Counted from the first letter of the stretch, positions 1 through 9,879 are shown. The stretch: DNA of 64,000 nt from Capnocytophaga felis (GCF_009684755.1 NZ_BLBC01000008.1:154733-218732), one strand, 5' to 3'. Translations and numbers: made by a program. Notes: a model not told the origin generated them from the sequence alone.

Positions 1-945
1 GACACGTACTTACGTGGGCTTACTGATTTTAACATTGAGAAAGCCTATGAGGCAATGTTAAAAGGAGCTAATACATTAAAAAACAATCCGATACGTTTGG
101 GAGTAGAAGAGTATTGGAATTTAGGCTATTTGAGCGTAGATGGAGGTGTGGCAGGACCTGTTTCTACCACACAAGAATATAACATCGCTGATTTTGCAAT
201 TGCTCAATTGGCAAAAAAACTTGGTAAAAAGAAAGATTTTGAACGATTTAGCAAACAATCACTTTCGTATCGAAAATTATTCGACAAACAAACCAAATTG
301 TTACGCCCGCGTCACGCTAACGGAAAATGGTACGCTCCGTTTAATCCTGAAAGTGGTGCGAATTTCGAGAAAAACGTAGGATACATTGAAGGAAATGCGT
401 GGCAATACGTGTATATGGTAACGCACGATGTGAAAGGAATGATGCAAATGATGGGAGGAGCGAAAGCCTTTGAAAAACAGTTAGATTATATTTTTGATAA
501 AGGACAATATGATATGGCAAATGAGCCTGATATTGCTTATCCATATCTTTATAATTATATCAAAGGAAGTGAATGGAAAACACAAAAACGCGTACACGAT
601 TTGATTGAACAATATTTTCAAAATAAACCGGCGGGCTTGCCGGGGAATGAAGATACGGGCGTAATGTCGGCTTGGCTTATTTACGGAATGATGGGCTTTT
701 ATCCGGTAAGTCCGGGTGAGCCTATTTATACGTTTACTTCGCCTAAATTCAATAAAATAACCCTTACATTAGATAAAAAATACTATCCGAATGACGAACT
801 TACTATCGAATCAAACGCTTCGCCTGAAAATATTTATATTAAACGCATTTTTATAGATGAAAAGCCTTACGATTCATATTTTATAACACACGAACAACTC
901 AAAAAGGCTAAAAAAATACGTTTTGAATTGACAAACCACAAATAA
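1..945 (+). CDS. GH92 family alpha-mannosidase, C-terminal part (5' end outside window)
   Basis: The reading frame is open from base 1, so this is the last 314 residues of a longer protein; a GH92 enzyme is usually about 750 residues. GH92 enzymes are calcium-dependent exo-alpha-mannosidases that trim high-mannose N-glycans. The best signature is the GNEDTG motif followed by MSAWLIYGMMGFYPVSPG, which matches the family's conserved active-site block, then the usual terminal beta-sandwich. An upstream block with GYIEGNAWQY is also typical. No signal peptide can be judged because the N-terminus is missing. The family call is firm. The linkage (alpha-1,2, -1,3 or -1,6) cannot be decided. A GH130 phosphorylase at 39785 could act on later products of the same host glycans, though the two genes are not linked. 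Confidence 0.93.
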   Translation, partial: DTYLRGLTDFNIEKAYEAMLKGANTLKNNPIRLGVEEYWNLGYLSVDGGVAGPVSTTQEYNIADFAIAQLAKKLGKKKDFERFSKQSLSYRKLFDKQTKLLRPRHANGKWYAPFNPESGANFEKNVGYIEGNAWQYVYMVTHDVKGMMQMMGGAKAFEKQLDYIFDKGQYDMANEPDIAYPYLYNYIKGSEWKTQKRVHDLIEQYFQNKPAGLPGNEDTGVMSAWLIYGMMGFYPVSPGEPIYTFTSPKFNKITLTLDKKYYPNDELTIESNASPENIYIKRIFIDEKPYDSYFITHEQLKKAKKIRFELTNHK

Positions 946-967
946 TATTTTAAGGATTTTTTTTGTG

Positions 968-1023
968 AATCACACAAAATTTTGCAACAATAAATCAAAC
1001 GTTGTAACAGGTTTTGTGTGATT
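968..1023. terminator. Long inverted repeat, probable terminator of the GH92 gene
   Basis: The arms AATCACACAAAA (968-979) and TTTTGTGTGATT (1012-1023) are perfect 12-bp inverted repeats. The pairing continues inward after a small bulge through GCAAC/GTTGT-type pairs. A T-rich stretch follows. It lies between the GH92 stop and the dinB start, so it could end GH92 transcription, be an operator for dinB, or form a structured leader. Confidence 0.55.
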
Positions 1024-1048
1024 TATCTTTTTAAATAAATGTATCAGA

Positions 1049-2176
1049 ATGGAAAACCTCGAAAAAAATCATTTACGAAAGATTATCCACGTGGATATGG
1101 ACGCATTTTATGCTTCTGTAGAGCAATTGGATTTTCCTGAGCTTCGGGGTAAACCCATTGCGGTAGGAGGTGAACGCGAACGAGGTGTTGTGGCGGCAGC
1201 CAGTTATGAGGCTCGAAAATTTGGTGTGCGAAGTGCCATTAGCGGAATGCAAGCGAGGAAATTATGTCCTGAATTGATTTTTGTGCGTCCGAGATTTGAA
1301 CGTTATCGAGAAATATCAATGCAAATCCGTTCTATTTTCTACGAATACACTGATTTAGTGGAACCTTTATCGTTAGATGAGGCTTATTTGGATGTTACCC
1401 AAAATAAGAAGAACAATCCGTCAGCTACATTAATAGCACAAGAAATTCGTCAGCGCATTCTCAAAACTACGGGGCTTACGGCTTCTGCCGGAATTTCCAT
1501 TAACAAATTTATTGCAAAAATTGCCAGTGATGTTAATAAGCCTAACGGACAAAAAACCGTTACCGTCAGCGAGATACAAGATTTTTTAGATGTACTTGAC
1601 ATCAAAAAGTTTTACGGAATCGGAAAAGTTACCGCCGAGAAAATGTATCTGAAAGGGATTTTTACCGGAAAAGATTTGCGGGAAAAATCACTCGAATTTT
1701 TGGAAGTACATTTTGGTAATAACGGACTCTATTTCTATGAATTAGCACGTGGTATTCACCGAAGCGAAGTAAAACCTTATCGAATCCCGAAATCATTAGG
1801 AACGGAACATACTTATTCAAAAAATATCACCAGCGAAGTTTATATAGAAGAAAAGCTAATCTCTATCGCCGAGGAGCTTAGCCAGCGGATGCAACGTAAA
1901 AAATTAGCAGGAAAAACTGTTACCTTAAAGATAAAATATAGCGATTTTTCAATAAATACACGGAGTAAAACACTTAATCAATTTATTGACAATAAGGAAG
2001 ATATATTAAATTGCGTAAAAGAATTACTCTATCAACAGCCATTGGAGAATTCTGTGCGTTTACTCGGAATTTCATTATCTAATTTTGATAATAAAAAGGA
2101 GAAAGAAGAGGAAAGAATTAAGCCCAAATATATTCAGTTGGAATTACAATTTCCTGATAATTACCTTTTTATATGA
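1049..2176 (+). CDS. dinB: DNA polymerase IV (Y-family translesion polymerase)
   Basis: This is an error-prone polymerase that extends stalled or mismatched primer ends. The N-terminal catalytic motif HVDMDAFYASVEQ supplies the first metal-binding aspartate. LSLDEAYLDVT near residue 105 supplies the Asp-Glu pair. The SAGISINKFIAKIASD block and the helix-hairpin-helix region (FYGIGKVTAEKM) follow, then the little-finger domain. At 375 residues it is normal for DinB. I see no convincing C-terminal beta-clamp peptide. The start at 1049 places the motif ten residues in, as in other DinB proteins. It is a single-gene unit convergent with hemL. Confidence 0.95.
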   Translation: MENLEKNHLRKIIHVDMDAFYASVEQLDFPELRGKPIAVGGERERGVVAAASYEARKFGVRSAISGMQARKLCPELIFVRPRFERYREISMQIRSIFYEYTDLVEPLSLDEAYLDVTQNKKNNPSATLIAQEIRQRILKTTGLTASAGISINKFIAKIASDVNKPNGQKTVTVSEIQDFLDVLDIKKFYGIGKVTAEKMYLKGIFTGKDLREKSLEFLEVHFGNNGLYFYELARGIHRSEVKPYRIPKSLGTEHTYSKNITSEVYIEEKLISIAEELSQRMQRKKLAGKTVTLKIKYSDFSINTRSKTLNQFIDNKEDILNCVKELLYQQPLENSVRLLGISLSNFDNKKEKEEERIKPKYIQLELQFPDNYLFI

Positions 2177-2191
2177 TTATGTCATAAAAAA

Positions 2192-2235
2192 ACAGAATGA
2201 AATAAAAACTTTAAAAAAGATTTATCTCATTCTGT
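2192..2235. terminator. Bidirectional hairpin terminator between dinB and hemL
   Basis: ACAGAATGA (2192-2200) pairs with TCATTCTGT (2227-2235). After one mismatch the stem extends through ATAAA/TTTAT. A-rich and T-rich flanks suit termination from both sides, and the two genes converge here. Confidence 0.75.
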
Positions 2236-2259
2236 ATGAATGGTTTATTTTTGGTAAGA

Positions 2260-3555
2260 TTAATTCAAGCGTCCGTCGGCAATGATTTTTTCAAGAGCTT
2301 TAATGGTAACGTCCAAATCTTCATAGGTTAAGGCGTCGTTTAAGAAATAACTTTCGAACGCACTCGGAGGCAGATAGATACCTTCGGCAAGCATTCCGTG
2401 GAAGTATTTTTTGAATCGTTCCAAATCGCCTTTAGCTGAAGATTCAAAATCAACTACGGGATTTTCGTTAAAATGTAGTGAAATCATTGAACCAAAGCGA
2501 TTTATTTGGTACGGAATATCTGTTTTTGAAAGTACATTGTCAAATCCTTCGTGCAGATAAGCCGTCTTTTTGGCAAGGCTTTCAAAAACTTGCGGATTGT
2601 TATTAAGTTCAGTAAGCATAGTCAATCCGGCACTCATTGCCAGTGGATTGCCGCTTAGTGTTCCTGCTTGATACACAGGTCCTTCCGGAGCAAGAAAACG
2701 CATAATTTCGTTGCGAGCCGCAAAAGCTCCCACAGGCAGTCCGCCTCCGATGACTTTTCCGAAAGTTACAATATCTGCTTGAATACCAAGTACTTCTTGG
2801 GCTCCTCCTTTTGCTAAGCGAAAGCCTGTCATTACCTCATCAAAGATGAGCAAACTTCCGTTCTCTGTACAGAGGTTTCTCAAAGCCTCCATAAATCCTT
2901 TTTTTGGAGGAACACACCCCATATTTCCTGCAATTGGCTCGATGATAACTCCCGCAATCTGATTTTTATTAGCTTCAAAAAGAGTTTTAACCGATTCAAT
3001 ATCATTGTATTTTGCTGAAAGTGTGTCTTTTGCTGTCCCTTGCGTAACTCCCGGACTGTTGGGGTTTCCGAAGGTAGTGGCTCCGCTTCCGGCTTCAATA
3101 AGGAACGAGTCGGAATGCCCGTGATAACAGCCAACGAACTTAATGATTTTATCTCGATTGGTGTATCCTCTTGCCAAGCGTATAGCACTCATACAAGCTT
3201 CTGTTCCGCTATTTACAAAACGAATTTTATCGATATTTGGCACCATTGCTACTGCTAACTCGGCAATTTTGATTTCAATTTCAGTAGGGATCCCAAAAGA
3301 AGTTCCTTTTTTTGCACGATTTGTAACTGCATCAATAACAGGTGGATACGCGTGTCCTAAAATAAGAGGTCCCCACGATGCGATATAGTCAATGAGTTTG
3401 CGTCCATCTTCATCAATTAGGTAAGCTCCTTGTGCTTCTCTGATGAAAATAGGTTCGCCTCCTACCGCATTAAATGCCCGAACAGGAGAGTTAACCCCTC
3501 CTGGTAATACTTTTTTTGCTTGAGCAAAAAGCTCACTACTCCTTTTATATAACAT
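2260..3555 (-). CDS. hemL: Glutamate-1-semialdehyde 2,1-aminomutase
   Basis: This PLP enzyme converts glutamate-1-semialdehyde to 5-aminolevulinate in the C5 tetrapyrrole pathway. The class III aminotransferase fold is shown by [11 protein letters not shown] near the N-terminus, the [18 protein letters not shown] block, [11 protein letters not shown], and the PLP-lysine block [16 protein letters not shown] chose the ATG at 3553-3555 ([10 protein letters not shown]). An upstream in-frame start would add nine residues that the family lacks. The resulting 431 residues fit the normal length. It is a single gene ending at the shared terminator with dinB. The roughly 500 bp upstream is AT-rich and otherwise empty apart from the promoter of the next gene. 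Confidence 0.96.
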   Translation of the reverse strand: MLYKRSSELFAQAKKVLPGGVNSPVRAFNAVGGEPIFIREAQGAYLIDEDGRKLIDYIASWGPLILGHAYPPVIDAVTNRAKKGTSFGIPTEIEIKIAELAVAMVPNIDKIRFVNSGTEACMSAIRLARGYTNRDKIIKFVGCYHGHSDSFLIEAGSGATTFGNPNSPGVTQGTAKDTLSAKYNDIESVKTLFEANKNQIAGVIIEPIAGNMGCVPPKKGFMEALRNLCTENGSLLIFDEVMTGFRLAKGGAQEVLGIQADIVTFGKVIGGGLPVGAFAARNEIMRFLAPEGPVYQAGTLSGNPLAMSAGLTMLTELNNNPQVFESLAKKTAYLHEGFDNVLSKTDIPYQINRFGSMISLHFNENPVVDFESSAKGDLERFKKYFHGMLAEGIYLPPSAFESYFLNDALTYEDLDVTIKALEKIIADGRLN

Positions 3556-3994
3556 AATTTCGTATTGTTTTTTCAATGACAAAGGTAAGATTTTATAAGG
3601 ATATAAAATTATTTGAGACTAAAAATTTCAAAAATAGTGGAAGAAAAATAAGAAATAGAATTTTATATTTTCTCAATATAAGGGAATTTCATAAAACTTT
3701 AAATAGTTAAATGTTGTTAAAATATAAATTTTCTTACTGTTTTTGTGGCTTTAACTTCTTTATGAGGTTAATAGTTGATTTATAGGTTTTTAAGGCTTTG
3801 ATTTGTTTTGTAAATGTTGTGCTATTACTCACTAAATGAAGCAGAAATCAAATAATGAATTTATTTTCAATGCAAAATAAAGTTGCTATAATGATAAGAA
3901 ATTAATAAAAAAAATGACTTTTGTGAATTTTAAATATTAAAAAATAATCATTTAGTTGAGATTAATGTGTATTTAGGAATTGATTTATATAAAG

Positions 3995-4026
3995 TTTGCA
4001 ATTTCTAAAAATAAAGCTAATATTTG
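3995..4026 (+). promoter_or_regulatory. Putative promoter of the susC-susD operon
   Basis: A TTTG at 3995-3998 is followed after about 19 bp by TAATATTTG, one base longer than the Bacteroidetes -7 consensus TAnnTTTG. This places transcription start about 25 nt before the susC ATG. I see no gene in the rest of 3556-4053. Confidence 0.45.
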
Positions 4027-4053
4027 CCAGACTAATTCAAAAAGGGATAAAAG

Positions 4054-7000
4054 ATGAAAGAAAAATTAATTTGGACAGTATCGTTGTTTTTCTTAGCGTT
4101 ACAAATTGCCCTCGCACAGGAAAAAACGATAACTGGTGTGGTAAAAGATGAGCATGGAGAGCCTTTGCCAGGCATAACAGTAACAATCAAAGGTTCTACC
4201 AGAGGTGTTGCTACAGATTTTGATGGGCATTACAAAATCAAGGCAAATGTAGGTGATGTACTCCAATTTTTAGGTGTCGGTTTGAAAACAGTTAGCAAAT
4301 CAGTATCTGCTTCAACAAGTAAGGTAGATGTAGTAATGCATCTGGAAGTTGAAGAACTTGAAGGAGTGGTAATCGTAGGGTATGGTTCTGTATCTAAAAA
4401 AGATTTGACCTCAGCAGTTTCTATTGTGGATGCAGGGACATTGGTTGAAAAACCTGTAACATCAGTAGCACAGGCTTTACAAGGGAAGACAGCTGGGGTT
4501 CAAGTTGTGAGTACAGGAGGACGTGCAGGGGATAATACCCAAATTAGTATACGTGGTAATGGCTCTTTAACTGCTTCAAATAATGTGCTATACATCATTG
4601 ATGGGGTTCCACAAGAGACAATGGTCAATGTTGCAGCTGAGGACATTAAAAGTATGCAAGTGCTTAAAGATGCAGCTTCAGCAGCTATCTATGGTTCAAG
4701 AGCATCTAATGGGGTAGTGATTATTGAAACCAAAACTGGTAAGAATAATTCTAAACCTTCTGTTACATTTACATCATCTGTTGGTATTCAGGAGATTATA
4801 AAATATCCTAAGTTGTTGAAAGCTCAACAGTACAAACAAGTATTAGATGCTTCTCGTATAAACTATCAAAATGATATAGCTACTGGCATACTTAATGCTC
4901 CTAAAAATCCTAATGAGTTAACTCCTTTGCAATTAGGAAACTATGAAACAGATTGGATGTCTTTGGTTTTACAGAAAGGGCTTATCCGTAACAATCAAAT
5001 TAGTGTGAGTGGAGGGGGAGAATCAACCAGCTTGTATTTTTCTGCATCAAACATTAAGCAAGAAGGTATTATCAAGCAAGACCAGTACCAGATGAGTCGT
5101 TTCCGTTTGAATGCCGAACAAAAAGTAGGTAAAAAGTTTTCGTTTGGCGTGCAGTCATATTTTACAATGTCAGAGTCTTCACCTATTGCGGACGACAACA
5201 ATACGTATCAACCTTGGTCAAAAGCTTTAAACGCTCGACCCGATTTGTCTCCTTATACAGAAGATGGAAAATTGAATAGAAATTTAGGTGTGAACAACCC
5301 TTTGCACGCTTTTGAAAGATATGTGATTAGTGAATGGCAACGCGTTGGAGGAACTTTCTATATGAATTATGACATATTGGAAGGACTTAGATGGCGTTCG
5401 GCTTATACGGGAAATCTGAATGTAAACCGCTATAACAGATATGACGCACCTAACACAAAACGAGGAGAGAACGGAGATGGTGTGCCAACTGGATATGGAT
5501 ATTATTCAACACAGAACAATAGGGATTTTCAATCAGAAAATACCTTAACCTATGATAAGAGTTTCTTTGATAAAAAACTTAAACTTAACTTCTTGGCAGG
5601 ACACTCATTCCAAAAATGGATATATGAAGATTCATACGTTGAGGGGGAAAAATTTGCTTCGTCTGACTTGAGATGGTTGGTTTCTGCTGCTGAGATAAAT
5701 AAAGGTCGTAGTTATTATATTGCTATGGGATTAGAATCCTATTTCTCACGATTACAGCTAAATTGGAGAAACAAATACCATTTAATGGTATCGGCTCGTT
5801 ACGATGGTTCTTCTAAGTTTTTGCCTGAAAATCGTTGGGGAGTATTCCCAGCTGCTTCTTTGGGATGGACGGTTTCTGAGGAAGAGTTTTTCAAGGTTTC
5901 ATTTATAAATGACTTGAAATTAAGAGCTTCCATAGGATATACAGGTAATCAAACAGGTATTTCATATGCTTCGGGACAAGATCTTATCGGTAGTGGCTAC
6001 AACTACGACCAAAATCCGGGATTGGCATCCGCTGAATTGTTTAATCCTGCGTTAAAATGGGAAACAGGTCAGACAATAAACCTTGGACTTGATTTAGGGT
6101 TATTCAAAAACAGAATAACATTATCGGCTGATGTTTATGATAAGAAAACCAAGGATTTACTTACACGAGTTGCTGTTCCGCACGAGTCAGGATTTTCTAC
6201 TCAATTGAGAAATATAGGTTCTATAAGAAACAAAGGATTTGAAGTTACGTTAAATGCTCAAATTATTAAGAGTGAAGATTTTACTTGGGATTTCAATTCT
6301 AATTTTTCATACAATAAGAATACGGTAGAAAAGATTGGAAATGAGAAAGGATACTATACAACAGGTTTTGTATCAGTTGTTAAAGAAGGTGCTCCGTTAG
6401 GTTCTTTCTACTTACCAGAGGCAATAGGAATTGCACAGGAAAAGTATGAATACAAAAACCAAAAAGGAGAGGTTACCAAAGTTGTATATCCAGGAGATAT
6501 GTTGTATAAGGATATCAATGGTGATGGTAAAATAGATGCGGAAGACAACGTTCTTTTTGAAGGAGGAATAGCCCCAATATACGGAGGGTTAGGTACCAAG
6601 TTTGCTTATAAAATGTTTGACTTGTCTGTCACAGCACAATATTCAATTGGTAAGAGAATTTATGCGATGTACAAAGAGAATGCATTAGCAGGAGGAGATG
6701 TTGGTTATCCTGCCTATTCTGAAAATATGATATTAGACCAGATGGATTATTGGACACCGCAAAATACCAATGCAGTAAATCCGCGTCCACATATGGCTGC
6801 TTCTGTTGCAAGTTGGAATAATTTGAGATCTTCTCGTTTTTTGGAAAACGCAGATTATTTAAGAATATCCGACATTACGTTAGGATTTAATGTGAAAGGA
6901 GAGGATATAAAAAATATTGTGAAGTCATTGCGTATATACGCTCAGGTAAGAAATCCTTTTACCTTTACTAAATATTCAGGTGTAGATCCTGAAACTCATT

Positions 7001-7125
7001 ACGTTGATCAATCTCAATATTCAAGTCAAAATCGTTCTGATACAAGCAAGATATCCGCAGGAGTTGATTATAATGGTATTCCGAACGTGAAGGTGTATTC
7101 TTTGGGATTAAACATTAATTTTTAA
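4054..7125 (+). CDS. SusC/RagA family TonB-dependent outer-membrane transporter
   Basis: This is the channel half of a SusCD nutrient importer in the outer membrane. It has a signal peptide (residues 1-21, ending IALAQ), then a carboxypeptidase-D-like domain (about 22-105, ITGVVKDEHGEPLPGITV). A plug domain follows (about 115-235), with the family marks VGYGSVSKKDLTSAVS and NNVLYIIDGVP and the DAASAAIYGSRASNGVVII block. The rest is a 22-strand-type barrel ending in phenylalanine. At 1023 residues it is of normal size. It is followed after 11 bp by its SusD partner. The substrate cannot be told because no glycosidase, protease or regulator gene accompanies the pair. Confidence 0.95.
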   Translation: MKEKLIWTVSLFFLALQIALAQEKTITGVVKDEHGEPLPGITVTIKGSTRGVATDFDGHYKIKANVGDVLQFLGVGLKTVSKSVSASTSKVDVVMHLEVEELEGVVIVGYGSVSKKDLTSAVSIVDAGTLVEKPVTSVAQALQGKTAGVQVVSTGGRAGDNTQISIRGNGSLTASNNVLYIIDGVPQETMVNVAAEDIKSMQVLKDAASAAIYGSRASNGVVIIETKTGKNNSKPSVTFTSSVGIQEIIKYPKLLKAQQYKQVLDASRINYQNDIATGILNAPKNPNELTPLQLGNYETDWMSLVLQKGLIRNNQISVSGGGESTSLYFSASNIKQEGIIKQDQYQMSRFRLNAEQKVGKKFSFGVQSYFTMSESSPIADDNNTYQPWSKALNARPDLSPYTEDGKLNRNLGVNNPLHAFERYVISEWQRVGGTFYMNYDILEGLRWRSAYTGNLNVNRYNRYDAPNTKRGENGDGVPTGYGYYSTQNNRDFQSENTLTYDKSFFDKKLKLNFLAGHSFQKWIYEDSYVEGEKFASSDLRWLVSAAEINKGRSYYIAMGLESYFSRLQLNWRNKYHLMVSARYDGSSKFLPENRWGVFPAASLGWTVSEEEFFKVSFINDLKLRASIGYTGNQTGISYASGQDLIGSGYNYDQNPGLASAELFNPALKWETGQTINLGLDLGLFKNRITLSADVYDKKTKDLLTRVAVPHESGFSTQLRNIGSIRNKGFEVTLNAQIIKSEDFTWDFNSNFSYNKNTVEKIGNEKGYYTTGFVSVVKEGAPLGSFYLPEAIGIAQEKYEYKNQKGEVTKVVYPGDMLYKDINGDGKIDAEDNVLFEGGIAPIYGGLGTKFAYKMFDLSVTAQYSIGKRIYAMYKENALAGGDVGYPAYSENMILDQMDYWTPQNTNAVNPRPHMAASVASWNNLRSSRFLENADYLRISDITLGFNVKGEDIKNIVKSLRIYAQVRNPFTFTKYSGVDPETHYVDQSQYSSQNRSDTSKISAGVDYNGIPNVKVYSLGLNINF

Positions 7126-7136
7126 AAAAGAAGAAG

Positions 7137-8327
7137 ATGAAAAAAATAGCATTAATATTATCAGTGGTGATAAGTCTGTTTGCATCGTGCAGTAAGGAAT
7201 TGGATTTGCCTTCACAAGCTTCGCTTTCAGCAAATGCACCTTTATCATCAGAAGATGTAGACAAATTACTGAATGGGTTATATACAGCTGTTCAGAAGCC
7301 TAATGATTATGGTTATTTTAATATTATGATGACCGAAATTATGGGAGACAACTTCAAGCCCTATAAGTTTCAGTGGTTTCAAGTAAAAAATTTGTACGAA
7401 AAAACCATTCCTACAAAAGATATTTTGTTGAGTTACCAGTATAGAGATTATTACAAAGGTATCAGCCGTGCCAATACGATTTTGAATGTGCCTACTGCCA
7501 CTAATGCACAAAAGGGACAGGCTCGTTATTGCAGAGCTTTAACCTACCTTAGATTGTTTGATATCTACGAGAGAGTGCCTTTAGTGGATGAGAACTACAA
7601 AGGGGAGCCCATAGCAGTTTCTTCTAAGGAAGCAATTCTGGATTTCATTGTAGAAGACTTAAAATTTGCTAAGGAATACTCTCCGGAGTTGGATGATAAA
7701 AGAATGGAACAGGCTCAGAAATTTCCTACTAAAGAGGCGGCTTCGGCACTCTTGGCACGTGTATATCGCGTTCGAGGAAATATGGCAGCAGCCACGGCTG
7801 AGGCTGAGGCTTTGATTACCTCGGGAAAATTCTCGTTGGCTGATAATCCTTTGGAAAGAACCTCAGAAGTCATTTTCCGATTTGCAGGTAATAAAGCAGA
7901 AGAGAACGGAGAATGGGGCTGGATTATGAGCTGGGAAGCAAGAAACTGGAATTGTTTCGGTGCATCCGACGAACTCACCGCTCTTATTAAAGGCGAAGAT
8001 ACTCGTAAAATACTATTTGATTTTGAAAACAGTGCAGATAGAAAAGGATATGTATTTTCGAAAAAGTATAAAACCGAAAGCAACTCAGACCTACTTGTTT
8101 CACGAATTGCAGAAATGTACTTAATTTCTGCTGAAGGAGGAAATACAAACAGACTTACGGAATTGCAAGCGGTAAGAAAATCTTCATTATCCTTAGATGA
8201 TGAAAGAAGATTGGAAATGTCTTTTGAATGGACTCGCTGGCAGGATTTAAAACTTAAAGGGATAGAAAATTACGTGCCACCTTATCCTGAAGGAGCTTTA
8301 AATGCAAATACATTGTTAGGTAAATAG
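7137..8327 (+). CDS. SusD/RagB family surface lipoprotein
   Basis: This is the substrate-binding lid of the SusC transporter just upstream. The N-terminus has a lipoprotein signal with lipobox LFASC, so the cysteine is at about residue 19. The helical, TPR-like SusD fold is suggested by YRDYYKGISRANTIL, RYCRALTYLRLFDIYERVPLV and the ALLARVYRVRGNMAAA helix. The C-terminal block RRLEMSFEWTRWQDLK is typical of the family. At 396 residues it is clearly shorter than the usual 480-550, with little between the helical core and the C-terminal block, so the binding face may be reduced. It lies 11 bp after susC in one operon. Confidence 0.9.
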   Translation: MKKIALILSVVISLFASCSKELDLPSQASLSANAPLSSEDVDKLLNGLYTAVQKPNDYGYFNIMMTEIMGDNFKPYKFQWFQVKNLYEKTIPTKDILLSYQYRDYYKGISRANTILNVPTATNAQKGQARYCRALTYLRLFDIYERVPLVDENYKGEPIAVSSKEAILDFIVEDLKFAKEYSPELDDKRMEQAQKFPTKEAASALLARVYRVRGNMAAATAEAEALITSGKFSLADNPLERTSEVIFRFAGNKAEENGEWGWIMSWEARNWNCFGASDELTALIKGEDTRKILFDFENSADRKGYVFSKKYKTESNSDLLVSRIAEMYLISAEGGNTNRLTELQAVRKSSLSLDDERRLEMSFEWTRWQDLKLKGIENYVPPYPEGALNANTLLGK

Positions 8328-8352
8328 TTTCTTTTTGATAGAAACAAACAAC

Positions 8353-8388
8353 AAAAATCGCAGTAATATATTTTTTACTGCGATTTTT
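8353..8388. terminator. Strong bidirectional terminator (susD / gldC)
   Basis: AAAAATCGCAGTAA (8353-8366) pairs perfectly with TTACTGCGATTTTT (8375-8388) around an 8-nt loop. A and T tracts lie on either side. It sits between convergent susD and gldC. Confidence 0.85.
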
Positions 8389-8410
8389 GTTTTGGATTCA
8401 ATCTAAGTGG

Positions 8411-8737
8411 TCATTTCAACTCCATTTTTTCAGCAAAATAATCACAGAAATCACGCATTGTATCACGCATTTTTTCGTCGTTGGTGGCTCTGTGAAAGGT
8501 GTCAGCCATTGCAGAAAGAGTTTGGTAGAAAAACATTTTCATTTCATCAACAGGCATTTCTTTGGTCCACAGGTCAATACGCAAGGCTTCCTTAGTTTTA
8601 GCGTCCCAAACAGACAGAAAAATAGCTTTAGCCTCTTCGTTGTAAATTCCGCCATCTTCGGCATTCCAAAATAGTTTTTCAGGAATCTTATTTTCGTCTA
8701 ACTCAACGGTTAATTGAATGTTTGATGTTTTTTGCAT
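8411..8737 (-). CDS. gldC: Gliding motility protein GldC
   Basis: This is a 108-residue cytoplasmic-looking protein without signal peptide or membrane segment. Features of GldC are the N-terminal KTSNIQLTVELDENKIPE, the NAEDGG segment and the acidic C-terminal helix (DFCDYFAEKMELK). In Flavobacterium johnsoniae GldC supports efficient gliding and is encoded next to gldB. Here its start touches the gldB stop codon, so the two are probably translated from one message. The molecular role is not established. Confidence 0.9.
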   Translation of the reverse strand: MQKTSNIQLTVELDENKIPEKLFWNAEDGGIYNEEAKAIFLSVWDAKTKEALRIDLWTKEMPVDEMKMFFYQTLSAMADTFHRATNDEKMRDTMRDFCDYFAEKMELK

Positions 8738-9690
8738 TATTTTTTAGGTTTGTAAAAAGATTGTTTGAATAATTCGTCGGGTTTCATTGCAAGCATCTCA
8801 ATTATTGATATTTGCTCGTTTTTCTTCATAAATGCTTTAACAATTTGTAATCCGATAAAACGCCCCACGCCTCCAGGCGATTCACTATCCAATTCCAAAT
8901 AAAATTTTGAGAAAGGAGAAGGATATATAAATCTGTTTAGTAGTTTTTTGTCTGTTTGATAAAGGAGTTCATTATCAATGAAATATCTCCATATTTGCGA
9001 TTCGTTTTCCACAGCCCACTTCCATTTGGTTTTGTCATATTTCAAAATTTCGGCTTCGGATTTTTTGGGCAGAAGAACCTCTGTGAGATATAACTTTTTG
9101 CCTTCATAAATCATATTATCCAAGAATGTAAGGTGCTGACGGCGAGGAACTAATTTGTCCGTAAAGGATTCGGCAACATCAATGACAATATTTTCTTTTT
9201 TTAGTTCAAAACGGATATATTTCTGAATATTTTCGTAAAAATGATGATTTTCACCTAAATAGTTATCAATCCCGATTAATAATAAACTATCAGCATAAAT
9301 AACTCGAGATTGGTAATCTACCTCTGAGGTAAGTGTGATAACCTTAGGAGCTTGAAAATTAGGGAAATAATATTTGATATGTTGAAACAGATTTTTAATT
9401 TCTTGCTTCTCTTTTGACAAATTACCCACATTTTTCTGAACTTCCTTGTATAGTGCTTGTCTCAAACTATCTTTTTGAATATCAATCCATTCATTGTCGC
9501 TTATGTTTGAAGTAAAAAAGAAAGGATAAGCCTTTCTCAGTTCCGGAATTTTTTCTGAAGGAGTTGCAAAAAAAAGAGAGTCAAAACGCACTGTTTCAAT
9601 CTCCATTGGTATTTGAGCAATTTCTTTTTCTTTTTTATCCCCGCAAGCCATAAAGGCGAGCAAACTGACCAACAGAAGTGATTTTTTCAT
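8737..9690 (-). CDS. gldB: Gliding motility lipoprotein GldB
   Basis: This is a 317-residue lipoprotein. The signal MKKSLLLVSLLAFMACGDKK contains the lipobox FMAC. The remainder lacks membrane segments. The C-terminal half holds SPGGVGRFIGLQIVKAFM, an HExxH-free remnant of a fold seen in some zincins. GldB is needed for gliding in Flavobacterium johnsoniae. Adjacent gldC, matching length and lipoprotein signal support the call. A TATATTTG -7 element lies 26 bp upstream of the start. Confidence 0.9.
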   Translation of the reverse strand: MKKSLLLVSLLAFMACGDKKEKEIAQIPMEIETVRFDSLFFATPSEKIPELRKAYPFFFTSNISDNEWIDIQKDSLRQALYKEVQKNVGNLSKEKQEIKNLFQHIKYYFPNFQAPKVITLTSEVDYQSRVIYADSLLLIGIDNYLGENHHFYENIQKYIRFELKKENIVIDVAESFTDKLVPRRQHLTFLDNMIYEGKKLYLTEVLLPKKSEAEILKYDKTKWKWAVENESQIWRYFIDNELLYQTDKKLLNRFIYPSPFSKFYLELDSESPGGVGRFIGLQIVKAFMKKNEQISIIEMLAMKPDELFKQSFYKPKK

Positions 9691-9715
9691 TGTTAATTAA
9701 TCTAAACTGTGTTGG

Positions 9716-9723
9716 CAAATATA
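9716..9723 (-). promoter_or_regulatory. -7 element of the gldB-gldC promoter
   Basis: The minus strand reads TATATTTG, a perfect match to the TAnnTTTG Bacteroidetes -7 box, 26 bp before the gldB ATG. No clear -33 TTTG is visible at the ideal distance. Confidence 0.55.
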
Positions 9724-9809
9724 TGAAAAAAATAAAAAGTAAAAAATGTGGAAGATGGTCTGTATTTTACTTTTTCGTGATAATTAGGTATTGATTTGTT
9801 TTTCTGTTG

Positions 9810-9817
9810 TATATTTG
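9810..9817 (+). promoter_or_regulatory. -7 element of the HMG-CoA reductase promoter
   Basis: TATATTTG is a perfect TAnnTTTG match, about 62 bp before the chosen start at 9880. It supports starting translation downstream of it, since a start at 9796 would lie upstream of the -7 box. It forms a divergent promoter pair with gldB. Confidence 0.55.
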
Positions 9818-9879
9818 CAAGGTACTTTGGATTAAAATTTGAATTTTTTAAGATAGAAAAACAGCAAAATATTGCAGAG

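Noticed and set aside
3556..3582. Longer N-terminus for HemL starting at 3582
   Set aside because: The extra nine residues are not expected for the family, and the ATG at 3553-3555 gives the normal length.
9796..9879. Longer N-terminus for HMG-CoA reductase
   Set aside because: It begins before the likely -7 promoter box and adds residues unlike class II enzymes.
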